Source of the DNA: Blepharisma japonicum
Lineage: Eukaryota > Ciliophora > Heterotrichea > Heterotrichida > Blepharismidae
DNA: 64,000 bases
NCBI GenBank assembly: GCA_949751835.1
Contig: CATKHK010000036.1
Coordinates: 124,001 to 188,000, forward strand
Direction of reading: 5' to 3'
Both the position numbers and the translations under genes were made by a program. The first letter of the stretch is position 1; each line of letters starts with the position of its first letter. The notes below the pieces were generated by a model that was given only the letters and a program-made list of their open reading frames with translations, had not been told where the DNA came from and did no database searches. This document shows positions 32,433 to 43,230 of the stretch, in pieces.

Positions 32433-32693
32433 ATGAAGTGCATATTTATGGTGGAAAATGAGACAAGGGTAAATAGGTATATGAAAGCTTGAGAAATATA
32501 TTGTCAGGAAGTGAGGGATGTAAAAAGGGATCCGTGGAAATTGAAAAGCTTGGGGTATGAAATAGTGAAATTTAATAAAGAAATGCAGGCCGATGAGTTC
32601 AGAGGGGTTACATATAGGAGTCCAGATGTAAGCTATGAGATGCAAGATAGGTGGAATGAAATGATTTATAAATATAAGTTTTTGAAAGAATAA
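32433..32693 (+). CDS. Hypothetical 86-residue protein
   Basis: Read from the ATG at 32433 with one UGA as Trp (MKAWEIYCQEV), ending at TAA. An ATG at 32448 is an alternative start. The protein is highly charged with scattered aromatics (YEIVKFNKEMQ, SYEMQDRWNEMIYKYKFL) and probably helical. No signal peptide or domain recognised. It is divergent from the B56 gene with 69 bp between starts. Confidence 0.5.
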
Positions 32694-32877
32694 AGAATGA
32701 AGCCAATTAAAAATAAATAGAATTTTAATATTGAAGAGCAGAATACCATTTTTCTCAACTAAAATCTTATATAGGAATACTTTTACTATACTTTATTTGA
32801 AATGATATGGGGCTAATCATATAATATTGCAGTTAAAATAAACATTTGGGGATCTTACTAAATAGTTTTGAATAAAT

Positions 32878-33123
32878 ATGGGAGATTCTCCTAAAAGAAT
32901 ACCGATAGACGATGACTGAGAAATAATTGTAGCAAGCACTCATAGTTCCTCAATTTTATCTCGGATATATTATTATTTGAATCTTATAAGAAGAAGCCCA
33001 TGGCTTAAAACCTTTATTTACGCAATACTAGCATTAGGAGGAATATTATTATTCTACAGAAGCTTACCAATAGTAGTCCCAAGAACAAGGCCAATTTTAA
33101 ATCGCATAAGAAACTATTTATAA
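32878..33123 (+). CDS. Small tail-proximal membrane protein, 81 residues
   Basis: Starts at ATG 32878, has UGA at the Trp of DDDWEIIVAST and ends at TAA. The first 45 residues are polar. Residues about 46-66 (FIYAILALGGILLFYRSLPI) form one membrane segment, followed by a short Arg/Pro-rich tail (RTRPILNRIRNYL). The layout resembles SNARE-like or tail-anchored small proteins, but no motif identifies it. The next gene begins 23 bp later on the same strand. Confidence 0.65.
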
Positions 33124-33146
33124 ATATCTTACTAATTTTATATCTA

Positions 33147-34163
33147 ATGGGGTCAAATTGCTCATCTCTTTCTTGTCGAAACAATGAAGCAGAGCTCAAT
33201 ACTGAGCTTTACGTAGAATACGTTCCAGATGACTCCCAAACAAAGCAATCATCTCCTCCTGCTAAAGAAGATATAATTAAACAAGCATCTACATATATCA
33301 ACTCTATTATAAAAATCCAATCATTATGAAGAGGTTATCAAGATCGTAAATTAGTTTCTCATCTCCAAAAAACTCAACGAACCAATATTACCTATTTTAC
33401 TCCTCAAGAGTACAAAGAAACCTTATCGTCAAAACTCTCAAAATCTACACATCGGGAACAACGGTCTCCTTACAAATATAGATCAGGAGCTATTTATATA
33501 GGAGAATGGCTAGGAGGCTTCAGAGATGGCCAAGGCTCACAGACTTGGCCAGATGGTGCTCGATATGAAGGAGAATGAGTCCTCGGCAATGCATTTGGGA
33601 AAGGAAAATTCTTCCATGCCTCTGGGGACACCTATGAAGGTGACTGAAAAGACAATAAAGCCAATGGCTATGGGATTTATAAACAAGCTAACGGCTCTAT
33701 CTATGAAGGAGACTGAAAAAATGATATGCAATATGGCTTTGGCAAAGAATCATGAATTGATTCAAGTCGTTATGAAGGTTATTATAGATATGGCAAAAAG
33801 CATGGGTTTGGGAAATATTGATGGAAAGATGGCTCTTCTTATGCTGGACAATGGATTGAAAATTGCATCACTGGGAAAGGAACCTATGAATGAAGTGATG
33901 GGAGAATGTTTGAAGGAGATTGACTTAATGGAGGAATGCATGGGAGAGGGACTTATACGTGGAAAGATGGAAGGAAATATGTAGGAGAGTATAAAAATGA
34001 TAAGAAACATGGGTATGGATCTTATTATTGAGCGGATGGAAGAGTCTATGAAGGAAGCTGAAAAGATGGGAAACAAGAAGGAGTTGGGTGGATGATAAAT
34101 GCAGATGGGAGCAGGAAAAAAGGAGAGTGAAAGGATGGGAAACGGGTGAGGTGGGTTGTGTAA
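33147..34163 (+). CDS. IQ and MORN-repeat protein, N-terminally lipidated
   Basis: A 338-residue protein needing 11 UGA = Trp codons, almost all at the conserved Trp of MORN units. The N-terminus [10 protein letters not shown] fits myristoylation (Gly2) plus palmitoylation. An IQ motif lies near residues 50-65 (IIKIQSLWRGYQDRK), a calmodulin-binding site. From about residue 110 to the end there are eight or more MORN repeats ([28 protein letters not shown] and similar, 23 residues apart). MORN arrays bind phospholipid or build membrane-cytoskeleton scaffolds; cortical or ciliary localisation is inferred. It stops at TAA. Confidence 0.95.
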
Positions 34164-34345
34164 GAATATGGAAATTATTTAAATTTTGATGAAACTTTTA
34201 AAATGCGAGAGAATATTTATTGGGTATAAGATAAGCTTTCTTTTAAGAATAAATAGTCTATTAGAATTCTCAGCATTACATAAGAGCAAACTTATAAGAG
34301 ATTTGCTTATGAGTTGCAGCTTATTTTACCAAAAAATAATTTAAA

Positions 34346-36079
34346 ATGGATAACTATAAAGAACAACCATTCACGTTTGATACAAGAACCCTTCCCATTA
34401 TCAAGCAAATTAATTTATCAGCTTCTAAATGCTCATTATGGCCGCGCACCCCAACTGGCAAGAAAATTCTTCTAACAATTCCTTCCATGCTGCCAGTAAT
34501 CAAATTTAGCCCAGAAGTTTTAGAATCATTATACACAGCTGGTCATAGAGAAAATTCACAAATTGCATTTGGTGGGTTTTTAGCTGGATCGAAATATAGT
34601 CCCACTCATTATCTGAGCGTAAAAATCACAGAGTGTCAATGGCACACAAGAACGCCAAGATCTACAGGGGAATATACAATTAGATTATTTCTTAGAGATG
34701 TATGAAGATTAGAAGCAGACAAGCGTGAATTCGAGTTTATGCTGCAAAGCCTGATGTTTAGATTAGACTCATACGCAGAACTAGAATACTTAGAACCACT
34801 TGATCTTTGCAAAGCCACATTAAGTTTTAGCGTGCACGATGGACGACTGTTAGCTAATTGCCAATTGTTGTTCCCAAGCATAAATTTGCAGTTTGTACCA
34901 ATTCCGATATTGAAAATTGTATCAACCCCTCTAAGTATCCAGCTAACTCAAAAATCCAACAAAAAAGCGAAGTTTCAAACTGGGTATTTGACCTTGGACC
35001 AAAAAAAGCGGGTTTTGCCTCTACTGTGTTCTGATCCGTTAGCGTTCAGATACCCACTTGTAGGTGTCTGAGCTGTTGGTGTGCCTGGAAATCAGCCTTA
35101 TCCGTTAACTCATCCGCTGGTTTGGGCCTCTTGTGTCAGGTTTATAGAAAGCAAGCTAATACAAGACCGAATTTCTCCGAGTCCTGATCAAAATACGTTC
35201 CTTTTCGTATATTTTTCTTCAAAGCCAGCATTTTATGAAGTAAGCACTCAAGAAAAGCCAGCCTGATGCATTGCGAACTCAAATATAGAGGTTAGCAGAG
35301 AAAATGGAACTTTTGCATCAGAAACGTGTATGTTTTTGAAAAGCAAACTGGAAAATGATATGCTGGCATCGCCAAAAGTAAACGTTAGGAAACCTAGAAA
35401 TACGCTAAGCCCTAGCATGTCAAGTGATGGGCATTCTAGCATAAAAGATATGCAGATAAGGTCAGCAAGATCAAGCATAGAAACTTGCAATGGACTTTCA
35501 ACAGAAAATTTAATAATTGAGCAGTCAGAAATGCTTAAGCGGCTTGAAAAGCAAATCCAAGAGCTCCAGCATCAGATTTGCAATACGCAGCTTGAAAGCC
35601 CCAAGTCAAAAATTTCTTCCCCTGCTCGCTTATCACCGAAGATGGTGAATTCATCAACAAACACCACAATTGATAAAAAGATTCCTCCAAACCGAATCCT
35701 TTTCCATGAAAAGCGGCCAGGATCGACTAATACCTCATTTTTAGGACCAAACAAAGAAAAATCTAAACTGCCGCCTAGGATCCCAAGGATACCTAACTTA
35801 AGACTTCCAACAGAAGGCTCTGAATCTTCAGAGACTTCTCCGAAATCTTCATTTACATTTGCGAGTAACCCTATATCCACCAGACATTCATATTCTCCAG
35901 AGTCCTCTCTAGATTCACCTAGGTTTCAAGCTCCTCCTTTAACTGCAACGAGGTCAAGCCAGCGTGGGAACTCTGACGTGACGATTGCAATCCCTAAAAT
36001 AATTTACGAGTCGTCAAGTGACACATCAGATGACGACGATATAAAGCAACTTCAAAAAAAATACTTAAAAACTGAGTAA
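34346..36079 (+). CDS. STIL: STIL/Ana2/SAS-5-family centriole duplication factor
   Basis: A 577-residue protein with three UGA = Trp codons. Residues 28-38 read SKCSLWPRTPTG, matching vertebrate STIL SKCALWNPTPTG. Residues about 212-290 (GYLTLDQKKRVLPLL, SDPLAFRYPLVGVW, HPLVWASCVRFIESKLIQDR, FLFVYFSS, FYEVST) match the STIL block with GYLTMDE, LPLVGIW, VWACCLRYI and EFYEC; the PLVGVW Trp is UGA. Residues about 388-412 (IIEQSEMLKRLEKQIQELQ) match the STIL/Ana2 coiled coil. The C-terminal third is Ser/Pro-rich. STIL binds PLK4 and SAS-6 to start the centriole cartwheel. It is half the human length, and no clear STAN domain is visible apart from a final LQKKYLK. Confidence 0.93.
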
Positions 36080-36157
36080 ATAAAATTAGATTGCTAATTT
36101 TTTTCTTATATAAAAGAGGCGTTTTTAATTAATAAGAAAAAGATATGTACATTTAAT

Positions 36158-36180
36158 TAATTATTATTATTATTATTATG
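36158..36180. repeat. (TTA)n microsatellite
   Basis: About seven tandem ATT/TTA units in the spacer between STIL and the mitochondrial carrier gene. Confidence 0.8.
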
Positions 36181-36325
36181 ATTCCCTGCATCTGATTTTA
36201 GACTGCAGGATGGGTAACTAACAGCAGAATTTTGATTCCATGCTGCTACAAAAAGAAGCTCTACAATCGTCAAGCCAATAGCACAGAATTAAATAATAGC
36301 CTATATATCACTTAAATAACTCTAT

Positions 36326-37324
36326 TTAATTCCAATTATCTCTTTTATATGTCGAAAACCTATCCAAGTTGAGAAAAGTTGCAGTCAGCATGAAAATCAG
36401 AGAATTTTTGATGCCGCAAGATATCAAGTTACAAAAATAGCCTCGGTAGAAAGATTTAAACCCCTCTTCATTATACATCCTAGAAAATGCAAACCTATAT
36501 CCTAAATATCTTCTCGGAAGCATAGTATGATCATCAGTTTGAGCCTCAATCCTTCTCTGCACAGTAAGAAGCGGATAAAGCGCTGTAAACGCAAATATAT
36601 TTCCAAGAATTATGGCTTCAAGTCCACCAATGTTAGAAATTGACATTGCCGCCACATTTGTGCCAAATGAGCGAGGAAAAGCCCCAGCCCATCCTTGATA
36701 AACTTCATATGTCTCGATTTTTCCAAATAAAAAAGGAAGACTTCTATATGTTGCAAATATAGGCAGCCTGTTTTGTAAGATAAAGCGTGATTGAGCCATA
36801 TGCAAAGGCTGAGCTGCCAAATCTCCTATACCTGCTGCTGTAAGTCCTAGGAATATTTTTAAGCCTCCGTCTTCATATGAATCTAGCCCTAGCATTCATA
36901 TTACTTGTGATTTTATTACGACTGATGCTATATTGAAAAGGGTTTCTGCAAAATTGCCTTTGAAAAACCCTTGATAGCCTTGTCCAGCAAGTGCTAAAAA
37001 TGCTTCTCTATAATTCTTATAAATAGGTGCTCTAAAAGGTCGATTTTCTCCGGTTACTCCTGCGGCCAGCTGCAACATGTTGAATTGACGCTCTTTTACG
37101 CATAAATCGTGACTTTTGGCAAGCAAAAGTTTGGAAATTTCTTTGGATTCCTCTCCATAAAACTTTTTATTAGCCATTACTGAAAGCTGAAGTGAAGTTC
37201 CTAGGACAGTAAAAGGTGCTGAAATTGTGTTTGCTACGAAAAATGCTAGGCCTTGGGACATCAAAACTGAGGAGCTTTTTTCTCGCTGGGTTTGCCTAGC
37301 GATTTCTCTGTATTTGTTATCCAT
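36326..37324 (-). CDS. Mitochondrial carrier family (SLC25) protein, divergent
   Basis: A 332-residue protein with one UGA = Trp at 36896-36898. It has about six hydrophobic segments in three loosely repeated halves. The best carrier signature is in the last repeat: YPLLTVQRRIEAQ followed by YRFAFSRMYNEEGFKSFYRGYF, equivalent to Px[DE]xx[RK] and the GxxxFYRG matrix-helix motif. The middle repeat has QPLHMAQSRFILQ. The first repeat is poorly conserved (SAPFTVLGTSLQL). Transported substrate cannot be told; acidic residues of the signature are missing in places. It stops at TAA and is divergent from the aminopeptidase. Confidence 0.85.
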
Positions 37325-37573
37325 TATGGAAAGGAGTATTAAGATATAATTAAATATTATTTTAAAATAAAATTATTAGGCTAGTCTTAATTAGCATTCT
37401 ATATACATATAAATGAAATTTACTATTAAAAGATACATATATTATCAAAAAGCTTAAATCTTGCATTTTAGCTCTCTTTTTAGATATTTATCTTCTCCCA
37501 AAACTATTCCTTTATTATCAAAAATTATTTTATTTATATTTGTATATTAAGTTTCTCTACAAATTTTAATCTT

Positions 37574-40210
37574 ATGTCCATTTCCACACTATTTCTGACA
37601 CAATATAAATTAATGGCGGAACAAGTGGAAAAATATTTGCTCACATATGAAGAAGCAAAAGTCCGTAGTCAAGCCATTGAAGATGTTTCTTATGAGCTTA
37701 GAATTGGCCTCTCCAAAGGTGAAGAATACTCTGGCTCGGTAAAAGTCTCATTCACATATAAAGATCCTTCAGCAGAAATTTGGGTTGACTTTAAAGGAAA
37801 GCAGGTCCAATCTGTGACAGTGAATGGCTCAAGCATTGAAGTCAAATATAAAGACAACAAAATTTGGTTTTCAGGCTTGGCTGAAGGGAGAAACGAAGTG
37901 ATTATTGAGTACGAAAACAAGTATTCTCATGATGGATATGGACTGCATAGATTTAAAGACCCTGAAGATGAAGAAATCTACCTTTATACTCAGCATGAAC
38001 CATTTGCATGCAATAGATATTTCCCTTGTTTTGATCAACCTGATCTTAAGGCCACTCTTGAACTTATAGTTGCAGCTCCAAGCACATGGGTAGTTATATC
38101 CAACACCAATGCTTCTCAAAAAATAGCAATCCCTCTAATTCCTGGAGCCACCGAAAAGCAAACCCTCCACATCTTTCCAAAAACTCCTAAAATCAGCACC
38201 TATCTTTACGCTCTATGTGCAGGAAGCTATGCAGAGCACAGATGTGATGACAATCCAACAGGAATAAAGCTAGGCCTCTATTGCAGAAAATCACTAAACA
38301 GATATCTAGTCCCAGAACGATATTTCAATTGGACAGTCAAAGGTCTTCAATTTTACAACGAATTTTTCGCTTATCCTTACCCATTCGGCAAATACGACCA
38401 AGTTTTTGTCCCAGAGTTCAACATGGGAGCTATGGAAAACGTTGGGTGTGTGACCTACAGAGACCAATACGTCTTTAAAGATCCTCCATCAAATATTCAA
38501 TTAACCAGAGTCTGCGACACTTTTCTTCATGAAATGGCGCACATGTGGTTTGGCGACCTAGTCACAATGAAATGGTGGGAAGACCTATGGCTAAATGAAT
38601 CCTTTGCAAGCATTATGTCTGTTTTTGCTATGGAAGGCAAGCTTTATGACGTATACCCAACAATATGGCTAGATTTCTTAGGTGGAAAAGGCTGGGGTTA
38701 TGCAACTGATCAACTCAGCACTACCCATCCAATTTCTACACCAGTAAACGACACTGATGAATGTGAAACCAATTTTGATGGAATTTCTTATGCTAAAGGG
38801 TCAGCTGTGCTAAAGCAGCTTTATTTCTTGGTAGGAAGAGATGCGTTTATGAAAAGCTTGCAAAACTATATGCAAAAGTACCAGTACTCAAATGCAGAAT
38901 TTAATAATCTGATTGATTTAATTGCTGAACAAGCTAAAATTGCAGGGAATCCTATTGATATTCACCAATGGGCTGATAGGTGGGTTAGAACTGCTGGGCT
39001 TAATGAGCTTGCAGCTGTAATAGAAAAAGATGACCAAGGAGTTATTACAAAATTCACTGTAAAGCAAACCCCTGCATTGGAAGCTCATCCTACTTTGAGA
39101 GACCATAAAATAATTATAGAAGTCTTTGATGAAGATTTAAATCAAGTAAAACAAGCAGAAGTCTTGATTTTGCCTCAGCCGGAAACAGTGCTTGAAGAAT
39201 TCCATGGACTAAAGGCATCATGTGCAATTCTTAATGTTGGGGATTGGGGTTATTGCAAGGTAAGAATTGATGATGGCTCTTTCAATATATTGAAGCAGCA
39301 TTTAAATAAAATCCCTGAGCCTTTAACCCGCCAGCTCGTCTACAGAGCTTTATGGGATATGGTCCGTGACATCAAAACCTCAGGAGTAGAATTCATTGAA
39401 TTCGTAATCCAACAAATTCCTGGAGAAAGTAACTTTGGTATTGCAAACTACGCATTTGAAATATCATCTGCAGCTTTTCATAGCTACATTCCTAATTGCC
39501 AAGCAAAAGAAGACTTAGCCCATGGGCTTTTAGAAGTAATTCTTGATAAAATAAGAAACGCAGGAAGCCCTCAAGATGCTATGGTTTTCCAGAAAAAAGC
39601 CATCCACGCTATTTATCACAAAAACGACGTTGATAGAGCTATAGAATGGGTAAGAAACGACAGCACTGGAATTGAAGGATGGAAACTAGGACAACTTGAC
39701 AGATGGAGTATCATTAAAAAGTACGCTGAAATAACACCTGAAGCTAGTTCACTTGTAGAAGAAGAACTTAAAAGAGACCAATCAGATACTGGCCACTTAG
39801 CTAAAATTTATTGTGAAGCTGTTTATCCTATTTTGCAATCAAAGAGAGAAAAATGGGAATATTATTTAACAGAAGGTGAAAAGTTTTCAAGATACGAAAG
39901 AGAAGAGTCAATGGACGGATTTAATAGAGAAAAACAAGCTGATATATTGAGCTGGTGCTGTGATGAGTATTTCGCAAAGGTGGGAGAAGTTATTAATACC
40001 AAAGATAAGGAATATTCAAAAGATTTTTGCTTTTATTTGGTTCCTCGATATGTGGAAGAAGGAGTTGTTATTGAAAAATTAGAAAAATTGCTACCAACTT
40101 TGCCACAGGATAGGTTTGATATTTCAAGAGGGCTGAGAGAGACTATAGATGACTTGAAGAGATTTAGGAGAGCAAAAGAGCTTTCGGCTACTTATTTGGC
40201 AGGAAAATAA
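37574..40210 (+). CDS. M1-family zinc aminopeptidase
   Basis: Up to 878 residues; the ATG at 37613 (MAEQVEKYLLTYEEAKVRS) may be the real start since the 13 residues before it are not family-like. The exopeptidase motif GAMENVG and the zinc site HEMAHMWFGDLV ... WLNESFA (HExxH-18-E, about residues 318-341) are intact. The N-terminal beta domain, catalytic domain and a C-terminal helical ERAP1-like domain are all present, giving the usual length for puromycin-sensitive or leukotriene-A4/ERAP-type enzymes. No signal peptide or membrane anchor, so it is probably cytosolic. It removes N-terminal residues from peptides, downstream of the proteasome. No UGA codon. Confidence 0.97.
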   Translation: MSISTLFLTQYKLMAEQVEKYLLTYEEAKVRSQAIEDVSYELRIGLSKGEEYSGSVKVSFTYKDPSAEIWVDFKGKQVQSVTVNGSSIEVKYKDNKIWFSGLAEGRNEVIIEYENKYSHDGYGLHRFKDPEDEEIYLYTQHEPFACNRYFPCFDQPDLKATLELIVAAPSTWVVISNTNASQKIAIPLIPGATEKQTLHIFPKTPKISTYLYALCAGSYAEHRCDDNPTGIKLGLYCRKSLNRYLVPERYFNWTVKGLQFYNEFFAYPYPFGKYDQVFVPEFNMGAMENVGCVTYRDQYVFKDPPSNIQLTRVCDTFLHEMAHMWFGDLVTMKWWEDLWLNESFASIMSVFAMEGKLYDVYPTIWLDFLGGKGWGYATDQLSTTHPISTPVNDTDECETNFDGISYAKGSAVLKQLYFLVGRDAFMKSLQNYMQKYQYSNAEFNNLIDLIAEQAKIAGNPIDIHQWADRWVRTAGLNELAAVIEKDDQGVITKFTVKQTPALEAHPTLRDHKIIIEVFDEDLNQVKQAEVLILPQPETVLEEFHGLKASCAILNVGDWGYCKVRIDDGSFNILKQHLNKIPEPLTRQLVYRALWDMVRDIKTSGVEFIEFVIQQIPGESNFGIANYAFEISSAAFHSYIPNCQAKEDLAHGLLEVILDKIRNAGSPQDAMVFQKKAIHAIYHKNDVDRAIEWVRNDSTGIEGWKLGQLDRWSIIKKYAEITPEASSLVEEELKRDQSDTGHLAKIYCEAVYPILQSKREKWEYYLTEGEKFSRYEREESMDGFNREKQADILSWCCDEYFAKVGEVINTKDKEYSKDFCFYLVPRYVEEGVVIEKLEKLLPTLPQDRFDISRGLRETIDDLKRFRRAKELSATYLAGK

Positions 40211-40306
40211 GGTAATTACCAGATTTTAAGTTTATCTTTCTTAATTCCTATTAAATAAATTTATGCTGGATACGATTAAAAATTTATTACAATGATTTTA
40301 CTATAA

Positions 40307-41947
40307 TTATAACTCTTCCATCAAAGTGTTTTTATTTCCTTCAAACTTCAATAACTCTTTTTCACTTTCTTCAATTTTTATATTTAATTCTTCGATACGA
40401 TTTCCTTGCTTTTCAACAAAGTTTTTTAGATGTATTATGCTTCCTTGATGCAAAGCTCTGCTATCGTCAATTTCCCCCATTTTTTCTTTGCTTAGGCAGA
40501 CAAAATTTGGTCCTGCGTTATCAGAAATAACTTCATTAAAATGGCTGTCAATTGATATTAACAGTGACTCTGACTTTTTAATTAAATTTTCCAACACTTC
40601 TAGTCTCCCTATAAATAATTTGTATCTTTTTTCTTTGTTTTCTGTTTCTTTTCTTAGCATAACTCCTTCATCATTTTTTTCTCTTTTAGACTCTTCAAGT
40701 CTATTTATGGTGTCTTGTAGCTTGTCTTCATTCATTTTATTCATTTTTTTCATTTCGTCATTAGTTGATTTCAGTTTTAAAATTTCATCTTCTAGATTTG
40801 AGACTCTATATCTTGTATTATAAACTTGGCCTTCTAAATCTCTTATTTTTTTACGATTTGATAATATTGCAGACTCAGTCATTGAAAACATTTTCTTTTT
40901 AGTGCTTTGTGGCTCTTCAAGATGTCAAGCTTGGCCTGGGTCTAATTCAGCTTCTTCAAGAGAAAAAATATCCATCCCTGCAAATGATTGCTCAATTCCA
41001 CCTACAATCAAAAGCTGCTCTCTTCCAAGCCTGTTTAACCCTCAAGCAATGCCTAAACTATGTCTTTTTGATGGAGAAAACCCTCCTATAAAAGGAGATG
41101 ATCAGTGCATATCTTGCAAATCTAATATAAAAACATCATTCAATATATTAATTCTTTCAGATCTCCCTGTTTTAATCGCTTCTAAGCCTCCAAAAATGAC
41201 CATGATTTTTTGTGCCACAATTGCAGCACCATGAAAAGCTCTTGGACTTGGTCCATGTCCCATAGTGTTGACTTTATTCCATCTCCAGTCATTAACTGAA
41301 ATTACAACTAAATCATTAGAATGCCCTTTATCAGTCAATCCTCCAAATAAAATTAAATTTCCTCCAAAACCGACTAAAGAGTGCCCTTTTCTTCTATTTG
41401 GCGTATTTATCGTCTGATGCTTGTTTCAGTTTGGGCAGTGGCCTTCACTTCTTGCTTCAGCCCAATTGATTTCTTTAAAAGGAAATGACCATAAATCATT
41501 GTTTAAAGAATCCTCAGGTGCTGAAGCTCCTCCAAATAGATAAAAACGATCGCCCAGAATGCAGCCTGAGCTATAAATACGGCCTGTTGGCTGATCTGAA
41601 GGATAAAGCCTTATCCATGCATTTAATTCAAAATTCAAAGCAAAAAAATCGTAGAGAGGGTCGCGCTTGTCACTTTGGCCACCAAAAATAAATAAAGATT
41701 TGCAGGAGTCGTCAAATCACGACACGTGGTAGTTGCGCTCTTGTGGAGGTTTGCCTTGAGCAGCCGGAGATTCTCATAAAGAAGTTACAGAGTCATATAG
41801 GAAAATTTCGTTGCTTCTTGATGTGCCGATTCCTCCGAATAAAATTCATTTGCGAAGTGATTGGGAGTTTATTCAAGAGTGGCCTTCTCGGCTTGTGGGA
41901 TAGCAAGTGCCGAGAGTGTTGAGCTTGTTTCAAAATAAAGATTTCAT
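40307..41947 (-). CDS. Kelch-repeat protein with C-terminal coiled coil
   Basis: A 546-residue protein with many UGA = Trp codons. Residues about 15-330 hold six kelch blades with the GG-plus-Tyr/Trp pattern (KWILFGGIGTSRSNEIF, SLFIFGGQSDKRD, RFYLFGGASAPED, NLILFGGLTDKGHSNDL, KIMVIFGGLEA, QLLIVGGIEQS). Residues about 355-540 are a long coiled coil. The architecture resembles Tea1-type and KLHDC kelch/coiled-coil scaffolds, which position polarity or cytoskeletal factors; exact role unknown. It stops at TAA, convergent with the aminopeptidase gene at 97 bp. Confidence 0.92.
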
Positions 41948-42471
41948 GGGAAATATGAAAATTTAGTCGTAGGATGAATTATAATAAAATTATAATCAAC
42001 CAGTCTTTTTTATTTTTGCTCTTTAGAGGACTATGCAAAAGCTGATATTTTTACTAGGAAATAAAATCTAGATTTAAAAGTTATAATAGCTCAGCTTAAA
42101 CAGTTGATGGCTTTTATAGCTTTAAAATAAGGCAAGGAGAAAAAATAAAAGAGTAAGAAAAAGGCTCAGTGATATTCTCTAATTATAAGAATCTGAAAAG
42201 TATAGGGATGAAGAATGCATTTCCAAAATAAAGAGTGAGCATTTAATGTCAATTTAAGAGAGGAGTTAGTATTGATTGGGATCTTGCTTATTACATTCAA
42301 TTTAAGATCTCATAAGTTGTAGTGTATCTTATTTAAAAATTTGATTTATTTATTAGGAATTATAAATTTTAAAATAATATCTAGTATAGAGGGGTTGCTT
42401 TGCCTTCCATTAATTATACAAAAGAAAAAACACCACCAATACAAGTTTGCATAAAAGTGTAAAGAATTAAA
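41948..42471. other. Intergenic, AT-rich
   Basis: About 520 bp upstream of the kelch gene and downstream of the S49 gene, both minus strand. No supportable ORF or RNA gene. Confidence 0.45.
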
Positions 42472-43215
42472 TTATTCTTCAAGCATTGAAATAAGTTTTG
42501 AATACTTAGAAACCTTCGATAAATCAACCACTTGATAATTTGGAAACATTTCCTTCATAACTTCGTCACAAACTCCATAATTATCAATGAGGCCATACTT
42601 CAAAGATTCACCTGCAGTGAAAAGATCTCCATTATACAAAGCTTCATCTCTTTTTGCTTCTTCAACCTTGATTTTTCCTCTTCTAGCCTCTTCTACTACT
42701 TTTTTAAATTCGACTCCTGTATCTTGCACTAATCCTACAAGCCATTTTTGGGTCTCTGGCTTAAGTTCTTTAAGAGGGTCAATTCTTTCATTCAAATCCA
42801 ATGGTGAGCTTGCCCAGCTTCTTCTTTCAATCCCATACTTACTCGCAAGCCCTTTAACTCCAAACAAGCTGAATCTTGCTCCAATGCTTCCAATAAGTGA
42901 TGCTGGAGTCGCATAAATCTCATTTGCAGCAGACATTACATAATAACCCCCAGATGCTGCAAGATCTTCAGCAAACGCAAAGACTGGGATATTATGTTGC
43001 TTACTAAACGTCAAAAGCCGTTGTCTAATTAAGCTGCTTTGTGCTGCACTTCCTCCTGGAGAGTTTACCACAACTGCGAGGGCGACTGGGCGTCGCCAAG
43101 CTTTCTTCTTAAGATCCTTGTTCAATTTTTCAAGAGTTTTTTCTGTGATGCACCCTGATATGCGGATTTTAAATACTGCATTTCGGAGATCTAAAAATCT
43201 TTTAAAGGCCTCCAT
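42472..43215 (-). CDS. S49 (SppA/SohB-like) peptidase-family protein
   Basis: A 247-residue single-domain ClpP-fold protein. NSPGGSAAQSSLIRQRL and DLAASGGYYVMSAANEIYA are the family blocks, the second carrying the nucleophile Ser (in ASGGYY, near residue 89), followed by GSIGARFSLFG. In bacterial SppA the general-base Lys lies a few residues before an SP dipeptide; here that region reads RRSWASSPLDL with no Lys, so activity is uncertain. No signal peptide, although the first 15 residues are basic and a mitochondrial location is possible. It stops at TAA. Confidence 0.88.
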   Translation of the reverse strand: MEAFKRFLDLRNAVFKIRISGCITEKTLEKLNKDLKKKAWRRPVALAVVVNSPGGSAAQSSLIRQRLLTFSKQHNIPVFAFAEDLAASGGYYVMSAANEIYATPASLIGSIGARFSLFGVKGLASKYGIERRSWASSPLDLNERIDPLKELKPETQKWLVGLVQDTGVEFKKVVEEARRGKIKVEEAKRDEALYNGDLFTAGESLKYGLIDNYGVCDEVMKEMFPNYQVVDLSKVSKYSKLISMLEE

Positions 43216-43230
43216 TTATTATAAAGATAA

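Noticed and set aside
32510-32693. 60-residue version of the small gene starting at a GTG
   Set aside because: The frame extends upstream through a UGA to ATGs at 32448 and 32433, so the longer form is preferred.
33526-33984. 152-codon Met/Lys/Gly-rich plus-strand ORF
   Set aside because: It is an alternative frame of the MORN-IQ gene; the MORN frame shows repeated YEGxW units and is clearly the coding one.
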